From the NCBI RefSeq assembly GCF_014529535.1, contig NW_023503972.1, positions 2,976,001 to 3,040,000 of the forward strand: 64,000 bases of DNA, read 5' to 3'. Shown here one piece after another: positions 1-10,636 of this stretch. The DNA is from Bradysia coprophila. Taxonomy: Eukaryota > Arthropoda > Insecta > Diptera > Sciaridae. The notes under the pieces are model-generated. The model was not told the DNA's origin. It ran no database searches and saw nothing but the letters and a program-made list of their open reading frames with translations. How positions within the stretch are numbered: position 1 is the first letter of the stretch; every line of letters begins with the position of its first letter. The translations under genes were made by a program, and so were the position numbers.

Positions 1-1033
1 TTACTGATCGAATCCACTCTCTATATGGCTGAACTCTTGTATAAGCCGACGGCCATGTTCCATTGCACGCCTCAATTACCAGAGCGCTAATTCCGACTAA
101 AGTGTCGACACCGTTGAACGAAACACTAAAGCCACCGCCAATATCTTGATTGCAAATATTCGATTGATAAATTGGATCCTCGCCGCAGAAAAAGTTGTTA
201 CTGTTGACTCCAAAGAAAGCGGTGCATCTGTGCGATGGGTTTTTAATGAGAATTTGATGAGAAAAGGAGAAAAGTTTTTAGCACTTTCGGTGAAGCCTAA
301 CAACAACATTCTAATCGTTCTGAGTTCATCACCTGTACGAGCTCTCAAATATGCCCGATTTAACTTGTAACCGACTCACCTAGCTCCTTCTGTGACTCTT
401 TGGTGGCCTCGTTGCAGTCGTTCGACAGAAACTGAGGTAGCTGAAGATCCACCAAAGCCAATCATCGAACCTTGTTCATTTTCAAAAGGTAACGTTTGAA
501 GCCAGTTTAATGGTGGCAAAGCAATTGGGGATATATCGACTATAGATACGATAAAAAATGAGATGCGACTATACCACTGCACGTCAACAAAACCGTTACA
601 AAACTAACCAGAAAACGAGAGAATGCTGTTCGCTGGAAGCGTTACTATTCCAATGTCATTGTTTCTCGGTTGTGGTGTGTAATTGGGATGAGCTAGGCCC
701 ACAACACTCACGATTTGTCTTGTTTGGATGAATAGTTGACTTCCTAGACGACATCTCCATTCCACAAAGTTGTGGACTAAATTGCCGGCCGTAAGGACGT
801 GAATGGACGAAATTAAAGTACCGCCACCAGCTATTCCAACATTGGTTTCCAGCATTGAAAATATGTAGACATGGTGAGGTGATTGTGGCGCTGAATATCC
901 ATTTATGATTGCCTGATCGAATTATTGTAATTAAAAGCGATTTCCAATTGTTATTTACAAGTCTCTGTTAATGACTTACATCGATATGCGTAGCACAAAT
1001 TAATAAGACACAAATTGTTGCGATTGACTTCAT
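1..1033 (-). CDS. Serine protease homologue (S1 fold, catalytically dead), 3' end cut by window edge
   Basis: The ATG at 1033 opens a signal peptide (MKSIATICVLLICATHID, exon 980-1033) followed by a GTAAGT donor. Exon 609-912 encodes IINGYSAPQSPHHVYIFS, the analogue of the IVGG start of an S1 protease domain, but no Arg/Lys activation residue precedes it. The His57 block reads LTAGNLV instead of LTAAHC, so the catalytic His is replaced. Asp102 looks retained in NNDIGIVTLP. Exon about 381-539 carries DISPIALPPLNWL. Downstream, FCGEDPIYQSNICNQDIGGG occupies the GDSGGP position with Ser195 absent. The C-terminal helix AYTRVQPYREWIRSV runs off base 1. The junctions between about 380 and 220 are uncertain. 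Family knowledge: such homologues act as non-enzymatic cofactors or decoys in haemolymph or gut. The exact role here is unknown. Confidence 0.8.
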
Positions 1034-1427
1034 GGTTTTCTCGGAAACGGCTATCCTCGAATGATCGAAATATTTCAAATTTAACTCTTTATTCTGTTAT
1101 CATCAGTTCGATTTCGTTTTAAGTGCTTCAAAGATTACAATTCACGCCGTTCAGCGTAACGATAACGAAATTTCGTATCAGAAAAAGGGAAATGTTAAGT
1201 TACCGAAACTGTAAGTTGCTATTACGCGTCTTTGTTTAGGTTTCAATGACATTATGTCAATGGTAGCAATTAAACCGACCCGGCCCATTGTCCTAAAATT
1301 GAAGTTAAAACTTTCCTGAAAAATCCTCAAGCAATTTTGACCCCAAAAAAGTCGAATTAGGCTTGATTCGAGTAGGAAACTGTATAGTCACTAGATATAA
1401 GGATAGCCACCCCAGGTCAATGAAACG

Positions 1428-1955
1428 TAACTGAAGCGAGGGGTAACTCACTTCTAGATTAAATGGATTAAATGGATTAAATGGTATTAAATGGATTTAA
1501 TGGATTAAATGGATTTAATGGATTAAATGGAATAAAAATTGGATTAAATGGATTAAATACGAAAAAACTTCATTTTACAAAATACTGTAAAAGTCTTAAA
1601 AATTGTTGATTTTGATCGAACCACGTACTACAACTCATACTACAATGTTAAAAAAAGAAAAAAATCCACTTTTAGGAGTTTTTGGTGTAAAGTGGATTAA
1701 ATGGATTAAATGGATTAAATAAATTTAATACAATTTATAACAAAAAAAATTCCTTTACCTCACGAGTACTTAAACGAGCTGGTGATCGTGCAAATCTATT
1801 TTTCGCAATTACTTTACAAATTTTTCAGGTGGGTAGCCTAATTATTTCGGTAAAACTAAAAAATTTTTTTTGGATTAAATGGATTTAATGGATTTAATGG
1901 ATTAAATGGATTAAATGGATTAAATGGAGGCGCGTCACCCCTCGAACTGAAGACG
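1428..1955. repeat. 9-bp GGATTAAAT minisatellite inside short inverted flanks
   Basis: Three blocks (about 1457-1560, 1692-1722 and 1868-1928) are built from tandem 9-bp units GGATTAAAT and the variant GGATTTAAT. About 270 bp of non-repetitive AT-rich DNA separates them. The whole is flanked by an imperfect inverted repeat: GCGAGGGGTAAC on the left and GTCACCCCTCG on the right. This suggests a small element whose interior expanded as a minisatellite. No coding potential was seen. Confidence 0.8.
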
Positions 1956-2118
1956 TTAAAATATCGGACTTAATTCATTCACTTTATTTGAATAAGGTAA
2001 TCTCTCGTGTTTCGATCAAAATTTATCACTTCAAAATTTTTAGCTCATCGCGTTTATTCTTGTTACTTGTCTCGATAGTCGTTTCTATGAGGTTCATATG
2101 GAAATCATAGGAGAAAGC

Positions 2119-2697
2119 AATACCCTCTCTAGCAAACAAACTAGGAAAATTAGGGTGGTAAAACTGTACAGTGTATTCTGTCATAGAAAATTTTACTCTT
2201 TTAATAATACATTAAATGAAGGATAATGATGTGCTGGAAAGGGAAGAGCTATAGCTCTGTTTGTCGTTCCAAAGGATGTTTCCTTGATATTCAATAATGT
2301 GAAAACGAGTCTTGCTTTGATTTTCTGTGTACGGAAATTCGGTTCTTGCAATTTGCGCCACTGAGCTTTTCGTCTCAGGTTAAGCAAAATTGGTATGTAC
2401 GACGGTGTCCTGTTTTGTGTTGAAAATATTACGTCTTCTGTCACCATTCCGGTGTTCGAAAGTAAATAATTTGTGATTGTGATGCCTTTTTTTGTCTGTT
2501 GCTCCGTTATTTTGGTGTGCAAATATGGAATAAAGTTCAAAATTTGTGTTTTTCGCGTGATGCCGATATAGCGTTAAAAAAAGCGCAGCCCAGCAACTCC
2601 ATTATAAAAAAAATCAGTATCAAATTTGTCAAAATAAGGTGGTATTCTGACTGCGTCAATACAAAGTTTGGTTGTTAGAGAGGGTATTTCGGAAAGC
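2119..2697. mobile_element. Non-autonomous inverted-repeat element (CAATACCCTCTCTAGC family)
   Basis: The left end contains CAATACCCTCTCTAGCAAAC. The right end holds its inverted counterpart (TTGTTAGAGAGGGTATT). A related single end is found at about 17520-17575, where the inner motif with GACAGCGTCAAAAT also recurs, so this is a repeated family. The interior carries a 115-codon open frame on the minus strand with no recognisable domain; I do not regard it as a gene. No clear target duplication was found. Confidence 0.5.
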
Positions 2698-4170
2698 AAT
2701 CACTTTAAAGTGATGAACAGAATAAATTTGCATATTTCACCTTACACATACGCAAGCCGATAATCCTATTACTTCTTTTCATCGAAGTATTTTCGGTACA
2801 GAATTTCCTGACGAGGCGGATCCGAGTAGAACAAGCCATGTGCTAAAAAAATCAGTTTTCATCATGAGTTACAAAAGACGTTTTTTTTTTGTGCCGTTCC
2901 GTTGGATAATGATTGAACGAAAAATAACCAAATAAATAGGAAACATTCGTTAGACTGCAGGGGCCGTACAGAAATAACGTATTTTTTGTGATCTTAGACT
3001 CACGATTTTTTCATTTCAATTTTCAATTCAAGCTTCTCCCATTTCTCCCCTAATTTTTCTTCCTTTATTCATTATCCTTTCCGCTCTATTTTCTGGTGAA
3101 TTAATTTCACTCTGATAAATATCCATGAAATGTGTTAGTAGCAGAATAGCAGTGAAGTTGGTTCATAAAGAATAGAGAACATACGCTAGTAATTCGATGA
3201 CTCGATCTCCCTCTCAAAATAGCGTACGACCTCAAATGACAATCTACACATCTAGAGCATTTATAACTCGCTGCCATAAATAACTATGATGCAACCAAGT
3301 GCAAAATACTTCATTAAGCACTAGCTGTGTTGTCGTAACATGAGACATCTCGATTTCACCTTGTTAGGACCAGTTTACGACTAAAAACGTCCTCTTTTCA
3401 TCACTTGGTACCAAATATACTATTTTACATTAGTCGAAAACAGTGTGCTCCTCATGTTTCGTTTCGAATTTCGTTCAACTCCTTCTATAGATGATATAAA
3501 TTTCTGTGCTACTTCCGACATTGTACCACATCCCGTTGGTGTCACCTGGAATCCTCATCATCACTTTGTTGAATCCTCCTCATATTTCTATTGTCCTTTG
3601 AGGAGTAAGGTTGCTCATTTCGACAAATTGAGGAATTGTTTTTCACAAAGGTTCCGGTTCCATACTAATTTAAAAATCCAGACAAAAGTCTCGTTTCTGT
3701 TAGATGAACATTTTTTATAACGAATAAAACATTACTGGATGTTGGAGTAGTTGCTCAAAAACGTTTAGATTTTGATCAAGTCTTACGCACTTCTTCACAT
3801 ACCAATCATAAGAACAGTATTCATAGTTCTCGGATAAAAATTGATGTCACACACCAACTTTGTATACGGTTACTAAAACTGAGAAAATTTCAAAGGAAAA
3901 AATCCGATTCATTAATTAAATTACCGAAAAACAACCTGTTTTCACCAACGCAAACACTATCACTCTAACTGATCTTCGTATATCGAATTGAACGATAAAA
4001 TATCAATTAATTAACCAATTAAACGAAAATAACGATAAGCAACAAAGGAAAAACATTTCCGTAGATCAACAATCGGCGAAAACTTTTAAAAGGTGGTAAT
4101 AAATTGAGAACAGAAAGCAAATATTGATTTCATTCTATTCGATTTGCGACGAAGAAAACAACCCAATTCA
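2698..4170. other. Intergenic, no gene seen
   Basis: AT-rich sequence between two protease homologues. Only short open frames without family resemblance occur, for example at 3445-3720, which lacks an ATG start. A TATA-like TTTTAAAAGG near 4084-4093 lies about 80 bp before the next gene's ATG and could be part of its promoter; this is weak evidence. Confidence 0.5.
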
Positions 4171-4991
4171 ATGAAATTCTTACCGCTCTTGGCTCTATGT
4201 ATAATCCATGCTCAGGTGAGTGTTAAATTCAGTGCTGTGAATTCGTAATAAAATTGAATGGGAAAATTCGTTAAAAGGCGACGCCAATGGCTCGTATGTG
4301 GCATGGAATAAAATCGGACGATCCAGTCCCGCACCATGTTCACATGTGGGTCTGGGACATGTACGATGAAACTTGGCCAGCCAGTGGAGTCCTAATATCT
4401 GACAGACATGTTTTAACTGCCGCTGTGAATGTGTACCATTACAAGCGCTTCGATTTGAGATTTGGCGGTAGAAGACAAAAGGATTTGCAGTCGGTCACTT
4501 CGTACGAAGCAATCGTTCATGAGAATTTCGACGATCGCACCGATGACAATAATTTGGCAATCATCATTGCACCGACACAAATCCAATTTACCCTTAACAT
4601 TCAACCAATTGCTTTGCCCAGACAAAGCGAGGATATACCGAGACAAGGACAAATCGGAACGGTTGCCGCATTCAGCTATTTATCGGACTATGGACCAACG
4701 TCAACCGTTTTGGAATACGGAAGAATGACTATAATGACACCGAGTGAATGTGAGGTTGTTTATCCACACATCCATGGCATTGTCAGCCATTTCTTTTGCG
4801 CTAAGGATGTCGATTTTAACGTTTGTGGCGGTGCACAAGGCGCCGGATTGGTGGTGCGAGAACAGAATTTCGATGTCTTGGCTGGAATTGTTTCATTCGG
4901 TAATATATGGAAAGACTGTTCAAGCAGAATTCCACCTGGATTTATCAAAGTATCAGAATATGTGAATTGGATAGCCGAGAAGATACAATAA
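4171..4991 (+). CDS. Secreted serine protease homologue lacking all three triad residues
   Basis: Exon 1 (4171-4215) encodes the signal peptide MKFLPLLALCIIHAQ and ends at a GTGAGT donor. Exon 2 (4278-4991) is one open frame, giving 252 aa in total. The S1 fold is visible in SGVLISDRHVLTAAVNVYHY, NIQPIALPRQ and GFIKVSEYVNWIAEKIQ. The catalytic His is replaced (LTAAVNV for LTAAHC). The Asp102 position reads DDNNLAII, and the GDSGGP block reads GGAQGAGLVV without the nucleophile. No IVGG-type N-terminus or cleavage site is present. The protein therefore cannot be a conventional protease; known relatives serve as regulators or binding proteins. An AATAAA follows at 5066-5071. It lies near two other S1 family genes, but it is on the opposite strand and its exon structure differs. 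Confidence 0.88.
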
Positions 4992-6106
4992 GCAGTTCAC
5001 CTTTCACAAGTACAATGTATGATGGCTGATCAGGTTTTGCAGTTTAGTAGTTAATGTCTTTGCGAAATAAAAAAAAAATGATTGGATGAACAGGACAGCT
5101 TTGCCTCTATGTTTCTAATCATCAAAAAAAAACACAAACAAAAAAAAAGAATTTTTAGGAAAATTATTCAAACGTTCAGCCGTGAGGTATCGGTAAAAAT
5201 GTGTTCATCTGCCAACTTTCTTATCTTATTCTTTGAAGAGTGCTGTTGATAGCTATTTCTCTTTTCTCTCAAAGTGTAACCTCGGAATAGATTTAGACAG
5301 CTATTCATCTGTTGTCGACGACAAAAATATTGACAAGCTCTAGGTAATGTGGCTCTTTATAAATATCAAAGAGCATGTTAAAAAAATTGAAGTACAAGAT
5401 TTGAAATTAACCAATTAAAAATACTTTGATCGATTACACCGAAAAGTATTCGGCCATGCATCTAAATCCGGCCATCTGGGTAATCTATTTTTAAAACAAA
5501 AGAAAACAAAAGAATGGTCGGATTTACATACATGGCCTAATCTTCGTTCTTTTACCCCATATCCACTGACGACCGAGAAGTCGAAACTATCTCAGCTCCA
5601 AAAAAAACATTCTTTTCAAATCTATGATTCCACCAATCATGATGTACCCGGTCTGGCATACAGCAGAAAGAACTCGAAATTATCAAGAAAAAGGTTTGAA
5701 ACTAATCACCAAACTTCAAGGAAACATTCGGCTGAGTAACTTCACCGGGTCAATCTACGAAAGACACTTCGAACTCATAAGAGGAATAGTGGATCACCAA
5801 GTGAGCTTCTCATCTTAGAGGAGGTGAAGCAAAGGTTGCAACTTCAGTCCGAAGCGGTCAAGAGTAAATGATATCATGCTTAAATGTCCGGGTTTATTTG
5901 CTACCAAGTTTTGATAATCAGAAAACTGTATCTCGAACAGAAAGAGGTCAAAAGAGTTTGGACAAATACAAAAATTGAATGAACAAGGAGACTAAAAACT
6001 AAGAAACATGACCACCTTATTGCTGCTGGAAACAACGGAAACAAAGGACCCCGGAAAATAGAAAATTGTCTCTTCTTTTTTTATTTGTGGAGCAACCATA
6101 CCAACA
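4992..6106. other. Intergenic, no gene seen
   Basis: The 3' flank of the protease homologue is followed by AT-rich sequence. A 64-codon open frame at 5624-5818 has no recognisable motif and no splice context, so it was not called. A short stretch around 5380-5395 (TTGAAGTACAAGATTT) recurs near 7065, hinting at degenerate dispersed repeats on both sides of the EF-hand gene. Confidence 0.4.
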
Positions 6107-6751
6107 ATGGCACTCTACGAAACAACGTCCGAACAGAATATTCAGTCTCGATTTCGATTTCGACATGCAAACGAAATTAAATTAATTCAGAAACAGTATC
6201 CCCTGTCACCCACTCAATTCGACGCGCTGTTTTTGATTTATTTTAAATTGTGGGAACAACATCAAAATCCGTCAAATTACATTTTACGTTCGCAATTCAG
6301 CGACGTGCTGTACAAGTGTTTCAATATGCCAGATGATTTTCTGGCCGATCAAATTCAGATGGCACTCGACAAAGGAGCTTCGACTAATGTTGCACTCAAG
6401 ACGTGGATGAAAGCGATGTACATTTTCTTGAAAGGCACTTTGGACCAGAAAATGGAATACTGTTTTGCCGTGTACGATGCAGCTGGTAAAGGAATTCTAG
6501 ACCGAGCCCAAATTATCAAACTTTTGAAGAATTGTTTTATCAAGAAAGACGATGAAGATGGTGACGAAGGTCTGAATGAATTTGCTGATGTTATTATTAA
6601 GAAAATGGATATCGATTTGGATGGAGCTATTTCATTCGCCGATTACAGTGAAAGTGTTCGCAGAGAACCGTTGTTGCTGGAATTCTTGGGACAATGTATA
6701 CCTGAACGAGAGTCGATTGCCGCATTTTTAGTAACATTTAGTCGACCTTAA
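6107..6751 (+). CDS. Calaxin/EFCAB1-like EF-hand protein
   Basis: Intronless 214-aa frame with an in-context ATG. It follows the calaxin (EFCAB1) family along its length: a helical N-terminus, then LKTWMKAMYIFLKGTLDQKMEYCFAVYDAAGKG (given here only to mark residues about 102-135), and IIKKMDIDLDGAISFADY followed by EPLLLEFLGQCIPE. Of the EF loops, the one at DIDLDGAISFAD has canonical ligands at positions 1, 3, 5, 9 and 12. The earlier loop DAAGKGILDRAQ has lost most ligands, and a first loop is barely recognisable. Known calaxin binds outer-arm dynein and tunes ciliary or sperm flagellar beating in response to calcium. In an insect the likely site is the sperm tail. Assignment to family is firm; the specific function is inferred. 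Confidence 0.85.
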   Translation: MALYETTSEQNIQSRFRFRHANEIKLIQKQYPLSPTQFDALFLIYFKLWEQHQNPSNYILRSQFSDVLYKCFNMPDDFLADQIQMALDKGASTNVALKTWMKAMYIFLKGTLDQKMEYCFAVYDAAGKGILDRAQIIKLLKNCFIKKDDEDGDEGLNEFADVIIKKMDIDLDGAISFADYSESVRREPLLLEFLGQCIPERESIAAFLVTFSRP

Positions 6752-7450
6752 GCAAATTATACAAGTTTGAAAGGACTAGTTGCATTTTCCAATTTACTCT
6801 GTAAATAGTTCCATATTGGAAGACTCGCTTCAATAGAAACATTCGTAAGTCGTTTAGTCTGAAGTTCAAAGACACCAGACTAGTCACGTTGATGATACAA
6901 TTCTCGTATCAAAGTCGCACTACTACGTCCTAGGAAATGTGGCCTATTTTCAAGACCTTCGTGGAACAGCAGGTAAATCTAAGTCGTCGATAGCTCGATT
7001 GGATATGAATCAAAGACTATTACTTGTTTATCCACGCAAAATCAAGAGAACGCAAATTAAACACATTGAAGTACAAGATTTTACGTCCAACACTAAGCCG
7101 CACTAATTCCAAAAATGGATTTTGGATTTTGTGGATAGAAACTTTTTAAAGAACATTTGTTGGGTAAGAATTATAGGATCCAACCATTACAATCGCAATA
7201 ATTCTATGTATTTCACATGCGTTATCACGCGAATCAACGAATCACACGAACATTATTTACGATACGTACGCACGTGAATGTATGGTAATGTTTATGTCGT
7301 TTGATATCGCATCTAAAATGATTTTAAAACGAAATTGATAATCAATTGATTGAAATTATTTGATTTTCTAATTTAAACACTGTCCTGAACTTTGCCTTGA
7401 ACGTTCCAGAAAAATTCCTAAATTCTTGTTTCTCTTAATCGTGTATAGTA
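6752..7450. other. Intergenic, no gene seen
   Basis: AT-rich non-coding sequence downstream of the EF-hand gene. No gene, RNA or clear element was seen before the repeat array that begins at about 7451. Confidence 0.4.
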
Positions 7451-7915
7451 CACGGCAGAGTAAAATAAATTTGGTTTCTAAATAAACATTCTTTCAGTGG
7501 TTCCAAACGTCCTGTATAAGGACGCACCGTTTTGATCTACACAGTATGGCACATTCAGAATTTGGTTTTCTAAATAAACATTCTTTCAGTGATTCCAAAC
7601 GTCCTGTATAAGGACGCACCGTTTTGATCTACACAGGATGGCACATTCAGAATTTGGTTTCTAAATAAACATTCTTTCAGTGATTCCAAACGTCCTGTAT
7701 AAGGACGCACCGTTTTGATCTACACAGTATGGCACATTCAGAATTTGGTTTTCTAAATAAACATTCTTTCAGTGATTCCAAACGTCCTGTATAAGGACGC
7801 ACCGTTTTGATCTACACAGGATGGCACATTCAGAATTTGGTTTCTAAATAAACATTCTTTTAGTGATTCCAAACGTCCTGTATAAGGACGCACTGTTTTG
7901 TTCTACACAGGATTT
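7451..7915. repeat. Five-copy tandem array, about 91-bp unit, next to a MITE end
   Basis: Five near-identical units start at about 7471, 7562, 7653, 7745 and 7837. Each holds TAAATAAACATTCTTTCAGT, a hairpin CGTCCTGTATAAGGACG and GTTTTGATCTACACAG. Alternate units differ in paired ways (TTGGTTTC/TTGGTTTTC and CAGTATGG/CAGGATGG), so expansion probably went through a two-unit intermediate. The array abuts CACGGCAGAGTAAAATAAA (7451-7469), the left terminus of the 7-bp-TSD MITE family found elsewhere in the window. Confidence 0.9.
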
Positions 7916-8048
7916 TAATCAAGTAATGTGGTTGGCCATTCAGCTGAAAGTCAATTTAACATCATTCGAAAAGAAAAACAAAATTTGGTGCTTGGTGTAC
8001 GAAAAGAATTAGAAAGTTTGGAAAATTGGATGAAATGTGACGGTAACG

Positions 8049-8733
8049 AGTAATTTCGCGCCGCGCGAGATTACACTTATTATAGTGGAATTTCGCGCCC
8101 ATACATTTTTCAATGGCTAACTTGATTTAGAGAATTTTTACGAGTACCTGGCGATAAATTGGCGGTAGATTCAGTTGAGTATCAGGCATATAAATTTTGG
8201 AGATGCGAATTTTATTCTAACACCCTAGAGATTTGTATCAGGGATACCGGTATCCTTAGAAAGTGTGGATTTTCCTTTTACAAAACGTTAGGATACCGGT
8301 ATCCCAACTGAGATACACGTATTTTGTATCAAGGATACTGGTATCCTTACTCAGAAAAAGTGGATTTTCCTTTTACAAAACGTTAGGATACCGGTATCCC
8401 AACTGAGATACACGTATTATGTATCAAGGATACCGGTATCCCGACATAGAACGTGTGGATTTTCCTTTTACAAAACGTGAGGATACCGGTATCCCAACTG
8501 AGATACACATATTTTGCATCGAGGATACCGGTATCCTTACTCAGAAAAAGTGGATTTTCCTTTTACAAAATGTTAGGATGCCTGCATCGCAACTGAGACG
8601 TTGCGAGATTCCTACCAGCAAGAAATTCCTTATGGGCGCGAAATTACACTAATAAAGTAGGAATTTCGCGTGGCGCGAGATTCCTACTTTAATAGTGTAA
8701 TTTCGCGCCCATACGGCGCGAAATTACTACTAG
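8049..8733. mobile_element. TIR-bounded element with an internal array of GGATACCGGTATCC palindromes
   Basis: The ends are inverted (TAATTTCGCGCC left, GGCGCGAAATTA right) and the subterminal regions carry further nested GCGCGAAATT/AATTTCGCGC repeats. The core (about 8240-8590) has alternating spacers, TGGATTTTCCTTTTACAAAA and AACTGAGATACACGTATT. These separate about eight copies of the perfect 14-bp palindrome GGATACCGGTATCC or near variants. No protein-coding frame with recognisable features was seen. Non-autonomous; no certain target duplication. Confidence 0.7.
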
Positions 8734-10636
8734 CCAATGTGACTTGGCCTCAATGCATGGAAAGAACGATCCGAAATTTGGTGTGAGTCTAGTTTAGTTG
8801 GGTTCGTTTGTTGCGGTTGTTTGTTTGTTTGTTGGTTCTGTTTGAATGAAATTTTTTCTGGTTTTGCTGCGCTTGGGTGTTTTCACAGCAGTTTTCCACT
8901 TTATCTACCGATTTTCCATCAGAAGATGAACTTGCTCTTGTAAACTTTCGAAACTCGTTCAACTGAAAGTGTACTGCTGTCTCGTGTAACGGACCAGTGG
9001 AAACGACTGAAGATGGTTAGACCATGCTAACCTCTGACCGCCACTGTATCCGGAGGTCGAAACAGCATTTCATCTCCACTTTCGCTTCACGCGATCCATG
9101 GGAAAGGGAAGAGTAACTATGCTCTGTTTGTTTTGGTGTATTCGTTTGAACTTAATTTTGTCTGCGTATTAGATAACACCACCCCTGGAATTAGTATGTT
9201 TTTCCAGGTAAAATAAAGTTTTATACCTTCGGAATATTGAATGTTAACTTTACTCTGTCGTGGTATAGTACCGATATAGTTAGTTCTGATAAATTTGTCA
9301 TACCTGTAATTTGGGAACGATTGCCACAACAAAAACATTAAATCAACGCACTTCAAGCATGAGTGGTAACCTAAAGAGGGTAACGAAACTTGACAGTGTG
9401 TCACACAAATGTAAAACACTGCAAAAACGTTTTCATGTAAAGTGGTGTACTTTCTGCAGCTGAGCACTATGACCACTTTTGCTTGAAGTTTGTTGATTAA
9501 ATCTATTACTTCAGTTGTGTATAAGCGTTTGATACAAAATCTATTAAGGCAACAATTTTTATCATCCGTTTTTGTATATGATAGAGCGGTAGCCAAAGCA
9601 CATCGTTCATTTTTGTTGTCGTTATCGATGGCATGCGATTCAATTCTTACTAACTAACTAACTAACTCATCTATTGTTACAAATTTTGATGTAGCTGAAC
9701 TAAGAGTTTTCGTTTTCTTTATCATATTGGTGACATGTTGTTCTTGAGCAGGTAATGCACTACACTCCGTTCACTCACCGTTTATGCTAAAACAATGGAA
9801 AGATAGAACTGTTTTCATTGTTATTTTGAAAACAGTGAGCAAACGGAGTGTAGTGCGATTCACGCTTTATACTATAAAACTATAAAGCTCTACTCTGCCG
9901 TGAATCTGTAGAAAATAATTGATTCAAATATAAATATTTGTAAGTCGACGCAATAGACAATGAATTTATAGAGTTATGAGGAGTTCTGAAGATTTTTAAA
10001 AATAGGAAGACCAGAAAGAACCTCCACCGAAATGTACGTAATGCCCTTATCGAATTACAGTAAATGATTTACAGCAAAATTGTAACTAGATCCTCTTCTT
10101 AATTGATGGTGTGATGTCTCATTTGTTCCACCCTGGATCACACCTGCGGTTCGAATCATATGGTCTTAATTTAGATGACATACTGCTCTTCAGAAAATTT
10201 CCCCAATCAAGCCATTTGGTGTAATAAGTTGTTAATTGCAGGCTGTTACAAACGGATATACAAATTTGTAGGTTTTTCTCGCCACCTGCCTTTCATTCAT
10301 AAATTCGTACGGACGTCTTATCTAATCAAAACGAATCTCTGTGTTTCGACGCTGTCGACCTTTTATGTTATAATTAGCAATGGAAAGAAAAATCACCAAA
10401 TCAGCCATGTCAACGCAAAAAAATGAAGTAATTTAATTAAATTAATTATTCGTAAAGGCTAGCGCTTCGATTATCATCAGATTTGTATCGACAACATCGA
10501 ATCGCGAATTGAACAAACACTCTGGGTTTTTTTTTCTGTGAACGAGTAAATGTTTCTTTTTTATTGATTTTGAATTTTTCTGCCAATTAATTTAATTAAA
10601 CCAAAGAACTCGATTCAATAGTTAGATTAATTTGAC
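8734..10636. other. Intergenic with repeat fragments
   Basis: No gene was recognised. A 159-codon minus-strand open frame (9117-9596) lacks any family match. It overlaps a dispersed repeat (about 9350-9415, containing GAAACTTGACAGTG) that recurs at 17640-17705 and 54140-54205. TAAC microsatellite units lie at about 9649-9668. A lone right terminus of the 7-bp-TSD MITE family (TACTCTGCCGTG) is at 9891-9902. AT-rich sequence continues up to the protease gene. Confidence 0.5.
9350..9415 (-). repeat. Dispersed repeat with CACTGTCAAGTTTC and GCTTGAAGTGCGTTG
   Basis: Minus-strand copy of a roughly 65-bp unit in which CACTGTCAAGTTTC is followed by a CCCTATTTAGAGTACC-type stretch and then by GCTTGAAGTGCGTT. 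Plus-strand copies lie at 17640-17705 and 54140-54205. The open frames across these copies encode similar short peptides only because the DNA is repeated. Confidence 0.6.

Noticed and set aside
2193-2540. 115-codon minus-strand open frame
   Set aside because: Inside an inverted-repeat element, no motif, amino-acid composition not convincing.
5624-5818. 64-codon frame upstream of the EF-hand gene
   Set aside because: No recognisable motif or splice context.
9117-9596. 159-codon minus-strand open frame
   Set aside because: No domain, overlaps a dispersed repeat, and similar peptides arise wherever the repeat occurs; likely fortuitous.
7451-9902. One large CACGGCAGAG element spanning from the left end at 7451 to the right end at 9902
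   Set aside because: The 7-bp flanks (TATAGTA and AATCTGT) do not match, so the two ends are treated as separate remnants.
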